From assembly GCF_001688725.2 (NCBI RefSeq), contig NZ_CP015401.2:1798001-1862000 (forward strand): 64,000 nucleotides of DNA. Direction: 5' to 3'. Source of the DNA: Bacteroides caecimuris (GTDB lineage: Bacteria > Bacteroidota > Bacteroidia > Bacteroidales > Bacteroidaceae). A program made the translations under genes and the position numbers. Below are positions 42,718-50,962 of the stretch, piece after piece; position 1 is the stretch's first letter; each line of letters starts with the position of its first letter. The notes beneath the pieces were generated by a model. The model saw only the letters and a program-made list of their open reading frames with translations, made no database searches and was not told where the DNA came from.

Positions 42718-43656
42718 ATGAAAAAGATTTTGGGATTGGTTGCCCTCGTTATGGGCGCAGTAATGTGTGTGAACGCACAAGTGAATGACACGGTACGGAC
42801 GGTTGCCGGAAACGACCTGTATCAAGGGATCACGCAAAAGTTACCGTATCGGCAGATGGTTACTCCGTTCGGGGTACAGGTGACGTTTGCCAAGACAGTG
42901 CATATTATATTCCCGTCAGCGGTGAAGTACGTGGACTTGGGTAGTAACTGGATTATTGCCGGAAAAGCGGACGGGGCGGAGAACGTAATCCGGGTGAAGG
43001 CTACGACCGAAGGGTTTCCGGGGGAAACGAATTTCTCGGTGATTTGTGAGGATGGTAGTTTTTACAGTTTCAACGCCAAATATGCGCATGAGCCGGAAAT
43101 GCTGAACATCGAAATGAAGGACTTTTTAGAGAATGAGGACACAACAGACTTTTCGCATACCCGCATGAATATCTATTTCCGTGAACTGGGCAACGAAAGC
43201 CCGTTGCTGGTGAAGCTGATTATGCAGAGCATCTATAAGGCGGACAAGCGGGAAATCAAGCATCTGGGTTGTAAACGCTTCGGGGTGCAATTCCTTTTGA
43301 AATCCATCCACTCGCATAACGGGCTGTTCTATTTCCACACGGAAACGAGGAACAGGTCGAACGTGGCTTTCAACACGGACTTTATCAAGTTCAAGATTGT
43401 GGATAAGAAAGTGCCGAAGCGCACCGCCATTCAGGAACGGGCGATAGATCCGGTACGCAGCTATAACGAGGTACTGGTAACGAACGGGAAAAGCAATGTG
43501 CGCACGGTGTACGTCGTTCCGCAATTCACCATACCGGACGATAAGATTCTGGTGATTGAACTGTTCGAGAAGAACGGCGGCAGGCATCAGACGATACGGG
43601 TGGAGAACACCGACCTTGTGGCGGCAAAAGTGATTAACGAACTGAAAATCAAATAA
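42718..43656 (+). CDS. traN: TraN, VirB9-like
   Basis: A 312-residue exported protein (signal LGLVALVMGAVMCVNAQ). FAKTVHIIFPSAVKYVDLGS and GLFYFHTETRNRSNVAFN are the conserved TraN segments. It corresponds to VirB9, part of the outer-membrane core with TraM. In operon with traO. Confidence 0.9.
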   Translation: MKKILGLVALVMGAVMCVNAQVNDTVRTVAGNDLYQGITQKLPYRQMVTPFGVQVTFAKTVHIIFPSAVKYVDLGSNWIIAGKADGAENVIRVKATTEGFPGETNFSVICEDGSFYSFNAKYAHEPEMLNIEMKDFLENEDTTDFSHTRMNIYFRELGNESPLLVKLIMQSIYKADKREIKHLGCKRFGVQFLLKSIHSHNGLFYFHTETRNRSNVAFNTDFIKFKIVDKKVPKRTAIQERAIDPVRSYNEVLVTNGKSNVRTVYVVPQFTIPDDKILVIELFEKNGGRHQTIRVENTDLVAAKVINELKIK

Positions 43657-43661
43657 AGGAT

Positions 43662-44243
43662 ATGAAAAAGGTATTGTTGATTATCATGCTCTTCGGGGTG
43701 TGCCTGCATTTTAACCAGGCACACGCCCAAAGATGCCTGCCCGGAATGAGGGGAATACAGTTCACGGGCGGACTTTCGGACGATCTGCGCTGGAAAAACG
43801 GTAACGGTTTCGGTTACCATGCCGGGATAGCGGTAAGCACTTACATGAAGAACGCCCATCATTGGGTGGTCGGTGCGGAGTATCTGGAAAAGCGGTATGA
43901 CTACCGGGGCTGCCTTTATCCGGTCAGCCAGTTTACGGGGGAAGGCGGGTATTACCTGAACTTCCTTTCGGACAGGAAGAAGACATTTTTTGCGGCACTG
44001 GGATTGTCCGCCCTTGCCGGATATGAAACGGTGAACTGGGGCGAACAGATGATGCCGGACGGTTCACGGCTGACTGATGGGGATAATTTTATTTACGGGG
44101 GTGCACTGACGCTGGAATTGTCCGCATACCTGACGGATAAGATTGTCTTGCTGGTAAACGGACGGCAAAGGATGCTGTTCGGGGGTGATTGTGGAAAATT
44201 CCACTCGCAGGTCGGCGTGGGAATTAGGTTTATGATTCGATGA
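43662..44243 (+). CDS. traO: TraO, outer-membrane conjugation protein
   Basis: A 193-residue exported protein (signal LLIIMLFGVCLHFNQAHAQ). GMRGIQFTGGLSDDLRWKNG and the beta-rich repeats ending in an aromatic or basic end (VGVGIRFMIR) suggest a small beta-barrel, as for TraO. It follows traN by five bases. Confidence 0.88.
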   Translation: MKKVLLIIMLFGVCLHFNQAHAQRCLPGMRGIQFTGGLSDDLRWKNGNGFGYHAGIAVSTYMKNAHHWVVGAEYLEKRYDYRGCLYPVSQFTGEGGYYLNFLSDRKKTFFAALGLSALAGYETVNWGEQMMPDGSRLTDGDNFIYGGALTLELSAYLTDKIVLLVNGRQRMLFGGDCGKFHSQVGVGIRFMIR

Positions 44244-44258
44244 CTACTATAATAAATA

Positions 44259-44696
44259 ATGTATATGAAGAAGATAATTTATCAAATGCTCGTGGGTTGC
44301 TACATAGTGGCCGCCCTCGTGCTTGTGTGTGCCTGTAATAGCCAGTTGGATATTCAGACGAGATACCCGTTCACGGTGGAGATGATGCCCGTCCCGAAAA
44401 AACAGAAGGTGAACGAAACGGCGGAAATCCGCTGTGAACTCAAACGGGATGGACGTTGGGAAGATACGGAGTACACGATACGCTGGTTCCTGTATGACGG
44501 GAAAGGCACGCTTAAACTGGATGATGGCACGGTGCTGTTGCCGAATGACCGCTACCCGCTGGAGAAAGAAATGTTCCGGCTGTATTTTACTTCGCAGTCG
44601 GACGATCAGAGCAGTTTGAAGGTGTGGGTGGAAGATTCGTTCGGGCAGACGGTGGAACTGGAGCTAAGTTTCAATAATGACAATTCGGAAGAATGA
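44259..44696 (+). CDS. traQ: TraQ-like DUF3872 lipoprotein
   Basis: A 145-residue protein with a lipoprotein signal ending VLVCAC. DIQTRYPFTVEMMPVPKKQK and YTIRWFLYDGKGTLKLDDGT match DUF3872 (TraQ). It should sit in the periplasm or outer membrane. TraP (a primase), which lies before TraQ in CTnDOT, is missing here. Confidence 0.85.
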   Translation: MYMKKIIYQMLVGCYIVAALVLVCACNSQLDIQTRYPFTVEMMPVPKKQKVNETAEIRCELKRDGRWEDTEYTIRWFLYDGKGTLKLDDGTVLLPNDRYPLEKEMFRLYFTSQSDDQSSLKVWVEDSFGQTVELELSFNNDNSEE

Positions 44697-44711
44697 CTAA
44701 AAAGGTAAACA

Positions 44712-45860
44712 ATGAGAGAGAATACAGTTCCGGGGGTGTATCTTCTTAATATAGATATGGGGTGCGAACAGGCGAAAGAGGAATTTAAACGGATGGGATT
44801 TACAGACGGGGAAAAGCAGGACTTTCAAGGGTTTACTCCGCAAGCCTTGTCCGTAACTCCGCTTTGGCTGGTTTGGCACGGGACGATACACAACGGCAAT
44901 ATGTTGCTGAAAAGTGATGAAGAACTGATACCGCTGGGTATCAGTTCAAAAACAGAGCTTCCTATCCGCAGGTTGAGTGAAATAGTCCGGGAATATAGCC
45001 ATAGAGCGGGAAGGTATCAGGACGAAACGGAGAACGGGGATTATTCTCTGGAAAGATTGTGCCGATTTGAACGCACGAGTGAGAAGTGCATGACTGCCGT
45101 CCGGCAAGACGGCTGGGAACTGGCACACGTGCCGGAAGAGGTGAAAACGCCGGAAATGTGCCGTCTTGCACTTGATAACAGTGCAGATTTGGCTTATGAA
45201 AACTTGGAACTGTTGCACTATGTGCCGTTCCCGGATATTTGTCTGGAATATATCAAGGCGAATAACGGGTGCGGCGATGTTGAACTGCCGGAAGTATTGA
45301 GTGCCCTTGCACCGGGAGTTATTGACAGCCGGATAGCGGACTATGCCATCGAACAGGACGGACGGTGTTTGGGTGTGCTGCCTGCCCATCTGCAAACCGT
45401 GGAACGGGCTGAAAAGGCGGTAAAGGAAGCAGGTACGGAAGCCCTTGCGGGCGAAAAAGTACGTGCGGAACTGAAAACGGAAGGGTTGTACCGGAAATGT
45501 GCGGAACATAGCTGGATGTCATTCGCCCTGCTTCCGAAAGCGGAGCGTTCACCGGAAATCTGCCTGCTGGCAGCAAAACTCTATCCCCAAGAAACAGCCA
45601 AACGTCCGGACTTGATACCGGAAAGCGTGAAAAACGGGTGCAACGTGTATTCGCTCTGCAAAATGATGGAAGCACGGACAGGGGAAAAGTTCACATACCA
45701 ACAGATGACGGACTTCTACAACGGGAAGCCGCTGAACGTGCGCCGGATGGAAATGCCGGACGGGGTACAGAAAGACAAGGCGGTGAAGTTCGACAAGGAG
45801 AAACAGGAGTTTTCTTTCTCGGCTATCCGGCAGGAACGGAAAAGAGGATTGCGGATGTGA
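44712..45860 (+). CDS. DUF4116-like repeat protein at the end of the tra operon
   Basis: A 382-residue soluble protein, no signal. Residues about 110-330 contain helical repeats of the DUF4116 kind (SEKCMTAVRQDGWELAHVP, TPEMCRLALDNSADLAYENL, ERSPEICLLAAKLYPQE). The C-terminus is basic. Role unknown; its place after traQ suggests a late accessory function. The last 60 bp are copied, degraded, at 48236-48299 beyond the next two genes, so the segment between was probably inserted here. A terminator follows at 45888. Confidence 0.65.
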   Translation: MRENTVPGVYLLNIDMGCEQAKEEFKRMGFTDGEKQDFQGFTPQALSVTPLWLVWHGTIHNGNMLLKSDEELIPLGISSKTELPIRRLSEIVREYSHRAGRYQDETENGDYSLERLCRFERTSEKCMTAVRQDGWELAHVPEEVKTPEMCRLALDNSADLAYENLELLHYVPFPDICLEYIKANNGCGDVELPEVLSALAPGVIDSRIADYAIEQDGRCLGVLPAHLQTVERAEKAVKEAGTEALAGEKVRAELKTEGLYRKCAEHSWMSFALLPKAERSPEICLLAAKLYPQETAKRPDLIPESVKNGCNVYSLCKMMEARTGEKFTYQQMTDFYNGKPLNVRRMEMPDGVQKDKAVKFDKEKQEFSFSAIRQERKRGLRM

Positions 45861-45887
45861 TATGAGCCGACAATACAAAATAGTGAG

Positions 45888-45913
45888 AAAGCATCCTTCG
45901 GGATGCTTTTTTG
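45888..45913 (+). terminator. Intrinsic terminator of the tra operon
   Basis: AAAGCATCC, TTCG loop, GGATGCTTTTTT. Very stable tetraloop hairpin, 28 bp after the last stop. Confidence 0.92.
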
Positions 45914-45928
45914 TATGGGTAACAATGA

Positions 45929-46080
45929 AAAATACAGTAAATACTGTGTTTTATAAAAATCTTATCTTATATTTGGCAAAAGATGCCAGATGAAGCCGTT
46001 AAATATCCTAATATGGTCGATTACCGAAAAAGAACGGACTGAAAACGAAAAGGGAGTTTAGGGGTGGCGGAGTATCTTTG
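45929..46080 (+). promoter_or_regulatory. Repeated regulatory module, copy D (upstream of the beta-barrel/DUF2931 pair)
   Basis: The parts are inverted repeat AAAATACAGT/ACTGTGTTTT with spacer AAAT (45929-45952), TATATTTG (45968-45975), GAAGCCGTTAAATATCC (45992-46008), the 35-bp motif from 46018 (CGATTACCGAAAAAGAACGG) and TATCTTTG (46073-46080), 55 bp from motif start. Spacing between parts equals copy C to within a base or two. Confidence 0.78.
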
Positions 46081-46118
46081 GTACTATCAATGAAAAGGAA
46101 ATAATAAAATACAGGATT

Positions 46119-46967
46119 ATGAATATTAAAACATTTTTAATTATGCCTATAAGGGCATTTGCGACTTATGGCAATACACAAGTGAAAATAAAGAGTTTGT
46201 CACCTATATTCAAGCGACAACTTGCAGTAATGGTCTTTTTAATTATCAGCATACTGCCGATAACTGCACAAGAAACCAATCAGACCTCAAAAGAAAAGCA
46301 AAAAGTGGAATCTTCACGGCTGCCCTTTATGATGTCATTTTCGATTGGTTCAAATTTCAATACCGGGGGAAGTGATTATGCTGAATGGTTTGGCTCACGG
46401 GCGGATGTTGCCACGCAGTTTGACTGGCGAATGAATGTTCCGTTGTTCCGTCATTGGTGTGCATATTTAGATTTGGGTGTCAGCTTTTTCAACATACAAA
46501 CAGACAATTCGGGTGAAAATATTGCAGGTGCAGTCATCGACAAGCTATTCCCCGGACTAAGCAAGATAAAACCATCACTTAGCACAGGAATCACTTACGT
46601 TGTAGAAAAAAGGAAATGGCAGATCATGCCGAGAGCCGGAATAGGCTGGACGAGTGCAGGCAATTCAAATAAGACGAAAAGTGCTGACGGAAAGGTTTAT
46701 CAACTCGAAATAAACAGGTCACCCATGTTCTTTAACACCGGGGCTTCCATAGGTTACCGCACATCAAATTTATGTAGTTTCATCCTTGATATTAACTACC
46801 GTTGCCCTTTGCAATCCTGCAAAGCGACCTATACAACTACCTTGCAAGATTTACCCCCTGTAACAGAAGTCATGAAATCCCGTTCATGGGCAAACGATTT
46901 GAGCGTTTCACTTGGTATTCAGTTGCAATTAGGGAAGAATAATAAGAACAAAATCAAACTAAAATGA
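46119..46967 (+). CDS. Exported beta-barrel-like protein
   Basis: A 282-residue protein. The first ATG after the promoter is at 46119; an internal ATG at 46230 would start directly at the signal peptide (VFLIISILPITAQ). The mature part is beta-rich with alternating aromatic residues (FMMSFSIGSNFNTGGSDYAE, HWCAYLDLGVSFFN, MPRAGIGWTSAGNS) and a C-terminal LGIQLQLGK, in keeping with an outer-membrane barrel. Family unknown. It overlaps the next gene by four bases and is under regulatory copy D. Confidence 0.62.
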   Translation: MNIKTFLIMPIRAFATYGNTQVKIKSLSPIFKRQLAVMVFLIISILPITAQETNQTSKEKQKVESSRLPFMMSFSIGSNFNTGGSDYAEWFGSRADVATQFDWRMNVPLFRHWCAYLDLGVSFFNIQTDNSGENIAGAVIDKLFPGLSKIKPSLSTGITYVVEKRKWQIMPRAGIGWTSAGNSNKTKSADGKVYQLEINRSPMFFNTGASIGYRTSNLCSFILDINYRCPLQSCKATYTTTLQDLPPVTEVMKSRSWANDLSVSLGIQLQLGKNNKNKIKLK

Positions 46968-48217
46968 AAATAATCTTGCATATTCTTCTTTATCTACTGA
47001 CTTTTTTCGCTTACCTTGGAGCGGTGGGATGGGCTATTGAGCAAGGTTCTGCAAAAATGTCAGGTGATGCGATGAGTCAAGGCATGAAGCAAGCTTTCAG
47101 CACATTATTTTATACAGTTTTGGTTATTGTGGCGGTTTATGTGGTTAGCGTGCTGATTGCAAAGTTCCTTTTGAAAGGAAGCATTTTACTATCGGCTTGT
47201 ATCAATGCCGGGCTGATACTACTGTGGGTAGCCATCTTTGTTTTTGCCAGCTTGAATAAAAAAGTACGACCTATCTCTGATTATCTGTTAGTGGAAATAA
47301 ATAGTCCTCGCCTTTATCCTGTTACCGTTAGTGACTGCAAAATAACTCTATCAAACGGTGAGGCATACAGGTTTGGCAGAAAGGGGCATAAAATGATAGC
47401 GGTAGAAGGTGACGCATGGGGAAAAGAGGGCGAAATAACATATATTCCAGGCGATTCGCTTCCCGCACATATTGATATAAGTTATTTGTCTTATGTGGAA
47501 GATAAAGTATATCATGTAGAAGCTGATTTACCCGTAGAAAAATTAAATAAGTTGTATCATCAGGGATGGTTGAATGGATGGAATGAAGAGCAGCATTATG
47601 ACGGCTTGGTCATTGGGTGTGCTCCATTCGGAATTGTTAAAATATGGCTGCGCAGTGATATACATGGGGGACGGCGTACTGAGCTATGTTCATTCAAGGG
47701 AAAAGAAGATTGGGAAGCTCTGTTGGGATACAAGATGGATTGTAATGGTATACATTATAAATGTGATAAGGAAAGAGTTCGGAATAAGGTCTGGGAAAAT
47801 CAGGAAACGAACGGACTGCCGGACACACTCTTTTTTGATAACAGCCATATCCGGTATAATTACCGTATCGTGGTTGAAACGGAATCGCCGGATGATAAGT
47901 TGCATAATATGGAGTTGGTTCTCTGTAATGGAGAATATGATAATACGTCCCAAAGTAAAACTCCCGATTGTGATTATAAGATGCAAGTCTGCCCTAAATA
48001 TATTCGGCTGGAATGGCGGTACAGAAGGAAAAATACCTGCTTGGATTTTAACCCCAAAGAGATTGTCGAGTTTTTCAATTCGTCTTTCGGTGATGATTGT
48101 TCACAACCGGGCGACTTGGTGATACGATTGGATGAATATGGCAATCTAAAAAAAATAAGCCTGAAAATCGGGAAGAACGTATATCGCTATGATAAGGAAG
48201 CAGAAAAAGAACAATAA
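46964..48217 (+). CDS. Membrane protein with DUF2931-like domain
   Basis: A 417-residue protein. Three N-terminal membrane helices (about residues 5-25, 45-65 and 75-95) precede a DUF2931-like domain (residues about 110-240: YPVTVSDCKITLSNGEAYRF, LPAHIDISYLSYVEDKVYHV, YDGLVIGCAPFGIVKIWL). Normal DUF2931 proteins are lipoproteins without these helices, so the N-terminal part looks like a fusion. The C-terminal 170 residues are unassigned. ATGA overlap with the barrel gene means a two-gene operon. Function unknown. Confidence 0.6.
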   Translation: MKIILHILLYLLTFFAYLGAVGWAIEQGSAKMSGDAMSQGMKQAFSTLFYTVLVIVAVYVVSVLIAKFLLKGSILLSACINAGLILLWVAIFVFASLNKKVRPISDYLLVEINSPRLYPVTVSDCKITLSNGEAYRFGRKGHKMIAVEGDAWGKEGEITYIPGDSLPAHIDISYLSYVEDKVYHVEADLPVEKLNKLYHQGWLNGWNEEQHYDGLVIGCAPFGIVKIWLRSDIHGGRRTELCSFKGKEDWEALLGYKMDCNGIHYKCDKERVRNKVWENQETNGLPDTLFFDNSHIRYNYRIVVETESPDDKLHNMELVLCNGEYDNTSQSKTPDCDYKMQVCPKYIRLEWRYRRKNTCLDFNPKEIVEFFNSSFGDDCSQPGDLVIRLDEYGNLKKISLKIGKNVYRYDKEAEKEQ

Positions 48218-48235
48218 AAATGATATAGGATAAGG

Positions 48236-48299
48236 GGAAACAGGACTTTTCTTTCTCGACTATCCGGCAGAAAGAACGGAAAAGAGGATTGCGGATGTG
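48236..48299 (+). repeat. Degraded copy of the 3' end of the DUF4116-like gene
   Basis: AACAGGACTTTTCTTTCTCG and AACGGAAAAGAGGATTGCGG repeat 45799-45859 almost base for base, with a 3-base insertion and a few changes that remove the stop. The two copies flank the module 45.86-48.24 kb. This points to insertion or replacement of that module by recombination. Confidence 0.88.
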
Positions 48300-48447
48300 G
48301 TGGCTGGATGAATGGCAATAACAAAAATTAGCTTGTCAGAAAATAATCTAACAGGCTATTTTTGTACACAACTGATTTTCTCGGTAATAAATAACCAGTT
48401 TATAAAATTGAATGAGTAATTTTGCGTAATTTAAAATATTAGTATAA
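48300..48447 (+). promoter_or_regulatory. Terminator-like hairpin and promoter before the 748-residue gene
   Basis: AGCTTGT and AACAGGCT (about 48332-48358) pair, followed by ATTTTTG, a likely terminator for the upstream pair. TAATTTTG at 48417-48424 fits the -7 box, 24 bp before the ATG at 48448. Confidence 0.55.
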
Positions 48448-50694
48448 ATGAGTTTAGAGAATATTGCTGAAATATGTATTGCTATAGATACTGCTATTCT
48501 TGGTATCGCTTATCCTATTATAATTGATAAGATTTCCAATATTGGAGATAAATATTCTTCGGATTATTTATCAAATGTATTCAATACAGAATTCCCGCAA
48601 AATGAAATTAATTTGGGAAGTAAGAAGGTATCAACTTTTCAATTTATGCTATATTTGAATATCCTAATTTTAGTCTTTTTGGTTTTCAGAATGGAACCAC
48701 TGTTCGGCTGGGATAATTGGATTATTAATAATTCTGCGGATATATTGGTGTTACTATCGACTTCTTGTTTGACTACTATCTTTTTTATATGGTTAAATAA
48801 GGTGTTGTTATTTAACGGAAAAGCTACTACTATCTTAAAACATATAATTAATAAATATTCAAATACAGATAAAGATTCAGAGGTAAATTTATATTGTTTG
48901 AAAGCCATAAACGATTTTACTTATTATACAATAGAAAAACAAGATGAACATTTACAAGAAACCTTATTGAATTTTTATCACGAGTTATTTACTGCTATTC
49001 GCAAAGAACATGATAAAACACAAGATTTAGTTTATCCTATTGATTTATATACAATGATATATAAATTAAATAGGGATTTAAGTAACAAACAAAATCCTAA
49101 ACTTTTAGCTATTGAGCATCGTGCTGTTAGTGGAATATGGTTATTAGGAGATGATTTTGAACAAATTAAAATATCAGAGGCTACATACACTCAACTATGG
49201 TTGAATATTTATAACATATATACAAACCCTCGATTAGTCAAACTGTTTTGGGCTAACTCTTTTCAATATTTTACTTATAAACTGGAAAAAATAGATCCGA
49301 TATATAATACTGATTGGCAAATAACCAACACTAAAGAAAGAGAGGAAAGAGAAAAGGAAAGAGACCGTTTTTTAGAATTTCATTATGCTTTAGGTGGACT
49401 TTTATTGTATGGGAAACAGTATAATACTTTAAAATATATTCTTACATATTCACAAAGTATGCCTGCTTCATACCCGCTGTTACCTCAAACAATGACTGAG
49501 GTTTTTAGGTGGTTTCAAATATTCTATGATGATTTAAGGAATAATCCACCTATGGATATGAAATATTATTTCCCAGAACTTGATAACTTGGGAATAAGAC
49601 GTCAAGTGAATAGTTGGATATGTAAATATGTAGTAATTTTGTTTATACGACAGTTTTCACTCAATAAAAGTTATACTTATCAAGATTTCACTTCACTACC
49701 TCGTTTCTCTGATAAGATATATGAATTATTACAATTAAAAGAGTTGCTGCCTACGTTTGAACATTACTTCTTGGAAATAACATATAATTCAGAGTTGTTA
49801 GAGCAATTAGGTTATAGAGAATTAATAAAAAAGGAATCGGTTTATAAATTCATAGAGGGACTGACTAATACTATTGATTTAGAAATTAACAAATTAAAGA
49901 AAAATACTCCTTTGTCAAAAGATAAGATAAAGATATTCAACGATACGACTAATAAAATTGTAAGCAATGCGTTTAAAGAATATGACAAAATATTTATTAA
50001 TGAAGAAGATAAAGAAATAGATAATGAGATAAAAACTGCAATATCTGGTTCACAAATACTTTTTGAAAAGTCAGCTTTTGTAGATAATGATATACCACAT
50101 TTGAATTATGATTCTGTTTTTGCTGGTCATTTGGCAAGAGAAGTGATAAAACGCTATATTCCTAATTCATTTATTATGGCAAGAACAAGAAGCTATCTTT
50201 TAAATTCAAATAACATAGTAAAAGGTATAGAAAGGAGTATGAACAGTATAAATATTGATGATATAATTATAATCGCAATTAATATAGATATTCCAATAGA
50301 CAATCTATTAAAAGAGAATTTTGAAACATATTATTGCAAATTACATTCTACATCTAATATTAGAAATGTGTTGTTCGTTTTGAAAAAAAGCTATTTGCCT
50401 TATATAAGCTATAAAAAACCTAATTTAGAGGATATAAAGAAAGAACATCTACAATTAATAAATGAAAATATAAATTTGTACACTTCTATAATTGATTTGA
50501 GTTTGCCAGAAAATAAGTCTTTAAAAGATGAATGGGAAATTAGTGATGATGAAACTAAGGTACAAGTAACGATAGCTTTTCATGCTATAATTCATTGGAA
50601 AAAAGAGCGTGAAATTATTCAGTTCAATATTAGTTCACAGTATAAAGAACAAGGAGTAGAAAACGAGGTGAACGATATAATTGCACTTAAATAA
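48448..50694 (+). CDS. Large AT-rich membrane protein of unknown family
   Basis: A 748-residue protein. Two strong membrane helices lie at about residues 65-82 (FMLYLNILILVFLVF) and 95-115 (LLSTSCLTTIFFIWL), with a weaker one near the N-terminus. The remaining 600 residues are charged and helical with no motif I know; the end is FNISSQYKEQGVENEVN. The DNA is much more AT-rich than the tra genes, so it was acquired separately. It stands alone with its own promoter in a cargo position, where defence genes are often found; that role is only a guess. Confidence 0.6.
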   Translation: MSLENIAEICIAIDTAILGIAYPIIIDKISNIGDKYSSDYLSNVFNTEFPQNEINLGSKKVSTFQFMLYLNILILVFLVFRMEPLFGWDNWIINNSADILVLLSTSCLTTIFFIWLNKVLLFNGKATTILKHIINKYSNTDKDSEVNLYCLKAINDFTYYTIEKQDEHLQETLLNFYHELFTAIRKEHDKTQDLVYPIDLYTMIYKLNRDLSNKQNPKLLAIEHRAVSGIWLLGDDFEQIKISEATYTQLWLNIYNIYTNPRLVKLFWANSFQYFTYKLEKIDPIYNTDWQITNTKEREEREKERDRFLEFHYALGGLLLYGKQYNTLKYILTYSQSMPASYPLLPQTMTEVFRWFQIFYDDLRNNPPMDMKYYFPELDNLGIRRQVNSWICKYVVILFIRQFSLNKSYTYQDFTSLPRFSDKIYELLQLKELLPTFEHYFLEITYNSELLEQLGYRELIKKESVYKFIEGLTNTIDLEINKLKKNTPLSKDKIKIFNDTTNKIVSNAFKEYDKIFINEEDKEIDNEIKTAISGSQILFEKSAFVDNDIPHLNYDSVFAGHLAREVIKRYIPNSFIMARTRSYLLNSNNIVKGIERSMNSINIDDIIIIAINIDIPIDNLLKENFETYYCKLHSTSNIRNVLFVLKKSYLPYISYKKPNLEDIKKEHLQLINENINLYTSIIDLSLPENKSLKDEWEISDDETKVQVTIAFHAIIHWKKEREIIQFNISSQYKEQGVENEVNDIIALK

Positions 50695-50962
50695 AGTTGG
50701 TTCTTTGCTACTTTGCTTTCCCGTCACAGCGTCACGAAGAAAGTAGTGGAAAAATCCGGTTGAAAAAGTGGTTTCTTTGCTTCTTGTCTTTTCCGCTACG
50801 GCTCACGAAAGAAAGAAGTCCGGCAAAATATCCGGTAAAGAACAAAGGGCGGTAAAAAAAGAAGTCCGGGCGGATCGCTACCCGTCCCGAACTTCCGGCG
50901 ATGAAACAAAAGAGTAGAAAGAAAGTGGCGGGCGGATTTCTCCGCCCTTGCTTTCTGTTTGG
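50695..50962. repeat. CTTTCTTT-type hairpins and GGGCGGA hairpin after parB
   Basis: No gene. Two stem-loops of the type TTCTTTGCTACTTTGCTTTC with GAAGAAAGTAG lie at 50702-50749 and 50770-50818. GGGCGGATTTCTCCGCCC (about 50932-50949) directly follows parB in the minus direction. The same two motifs recur at 52.73-52.80 kb, and the second again at 53.95 kb. Confidence 0.75.
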
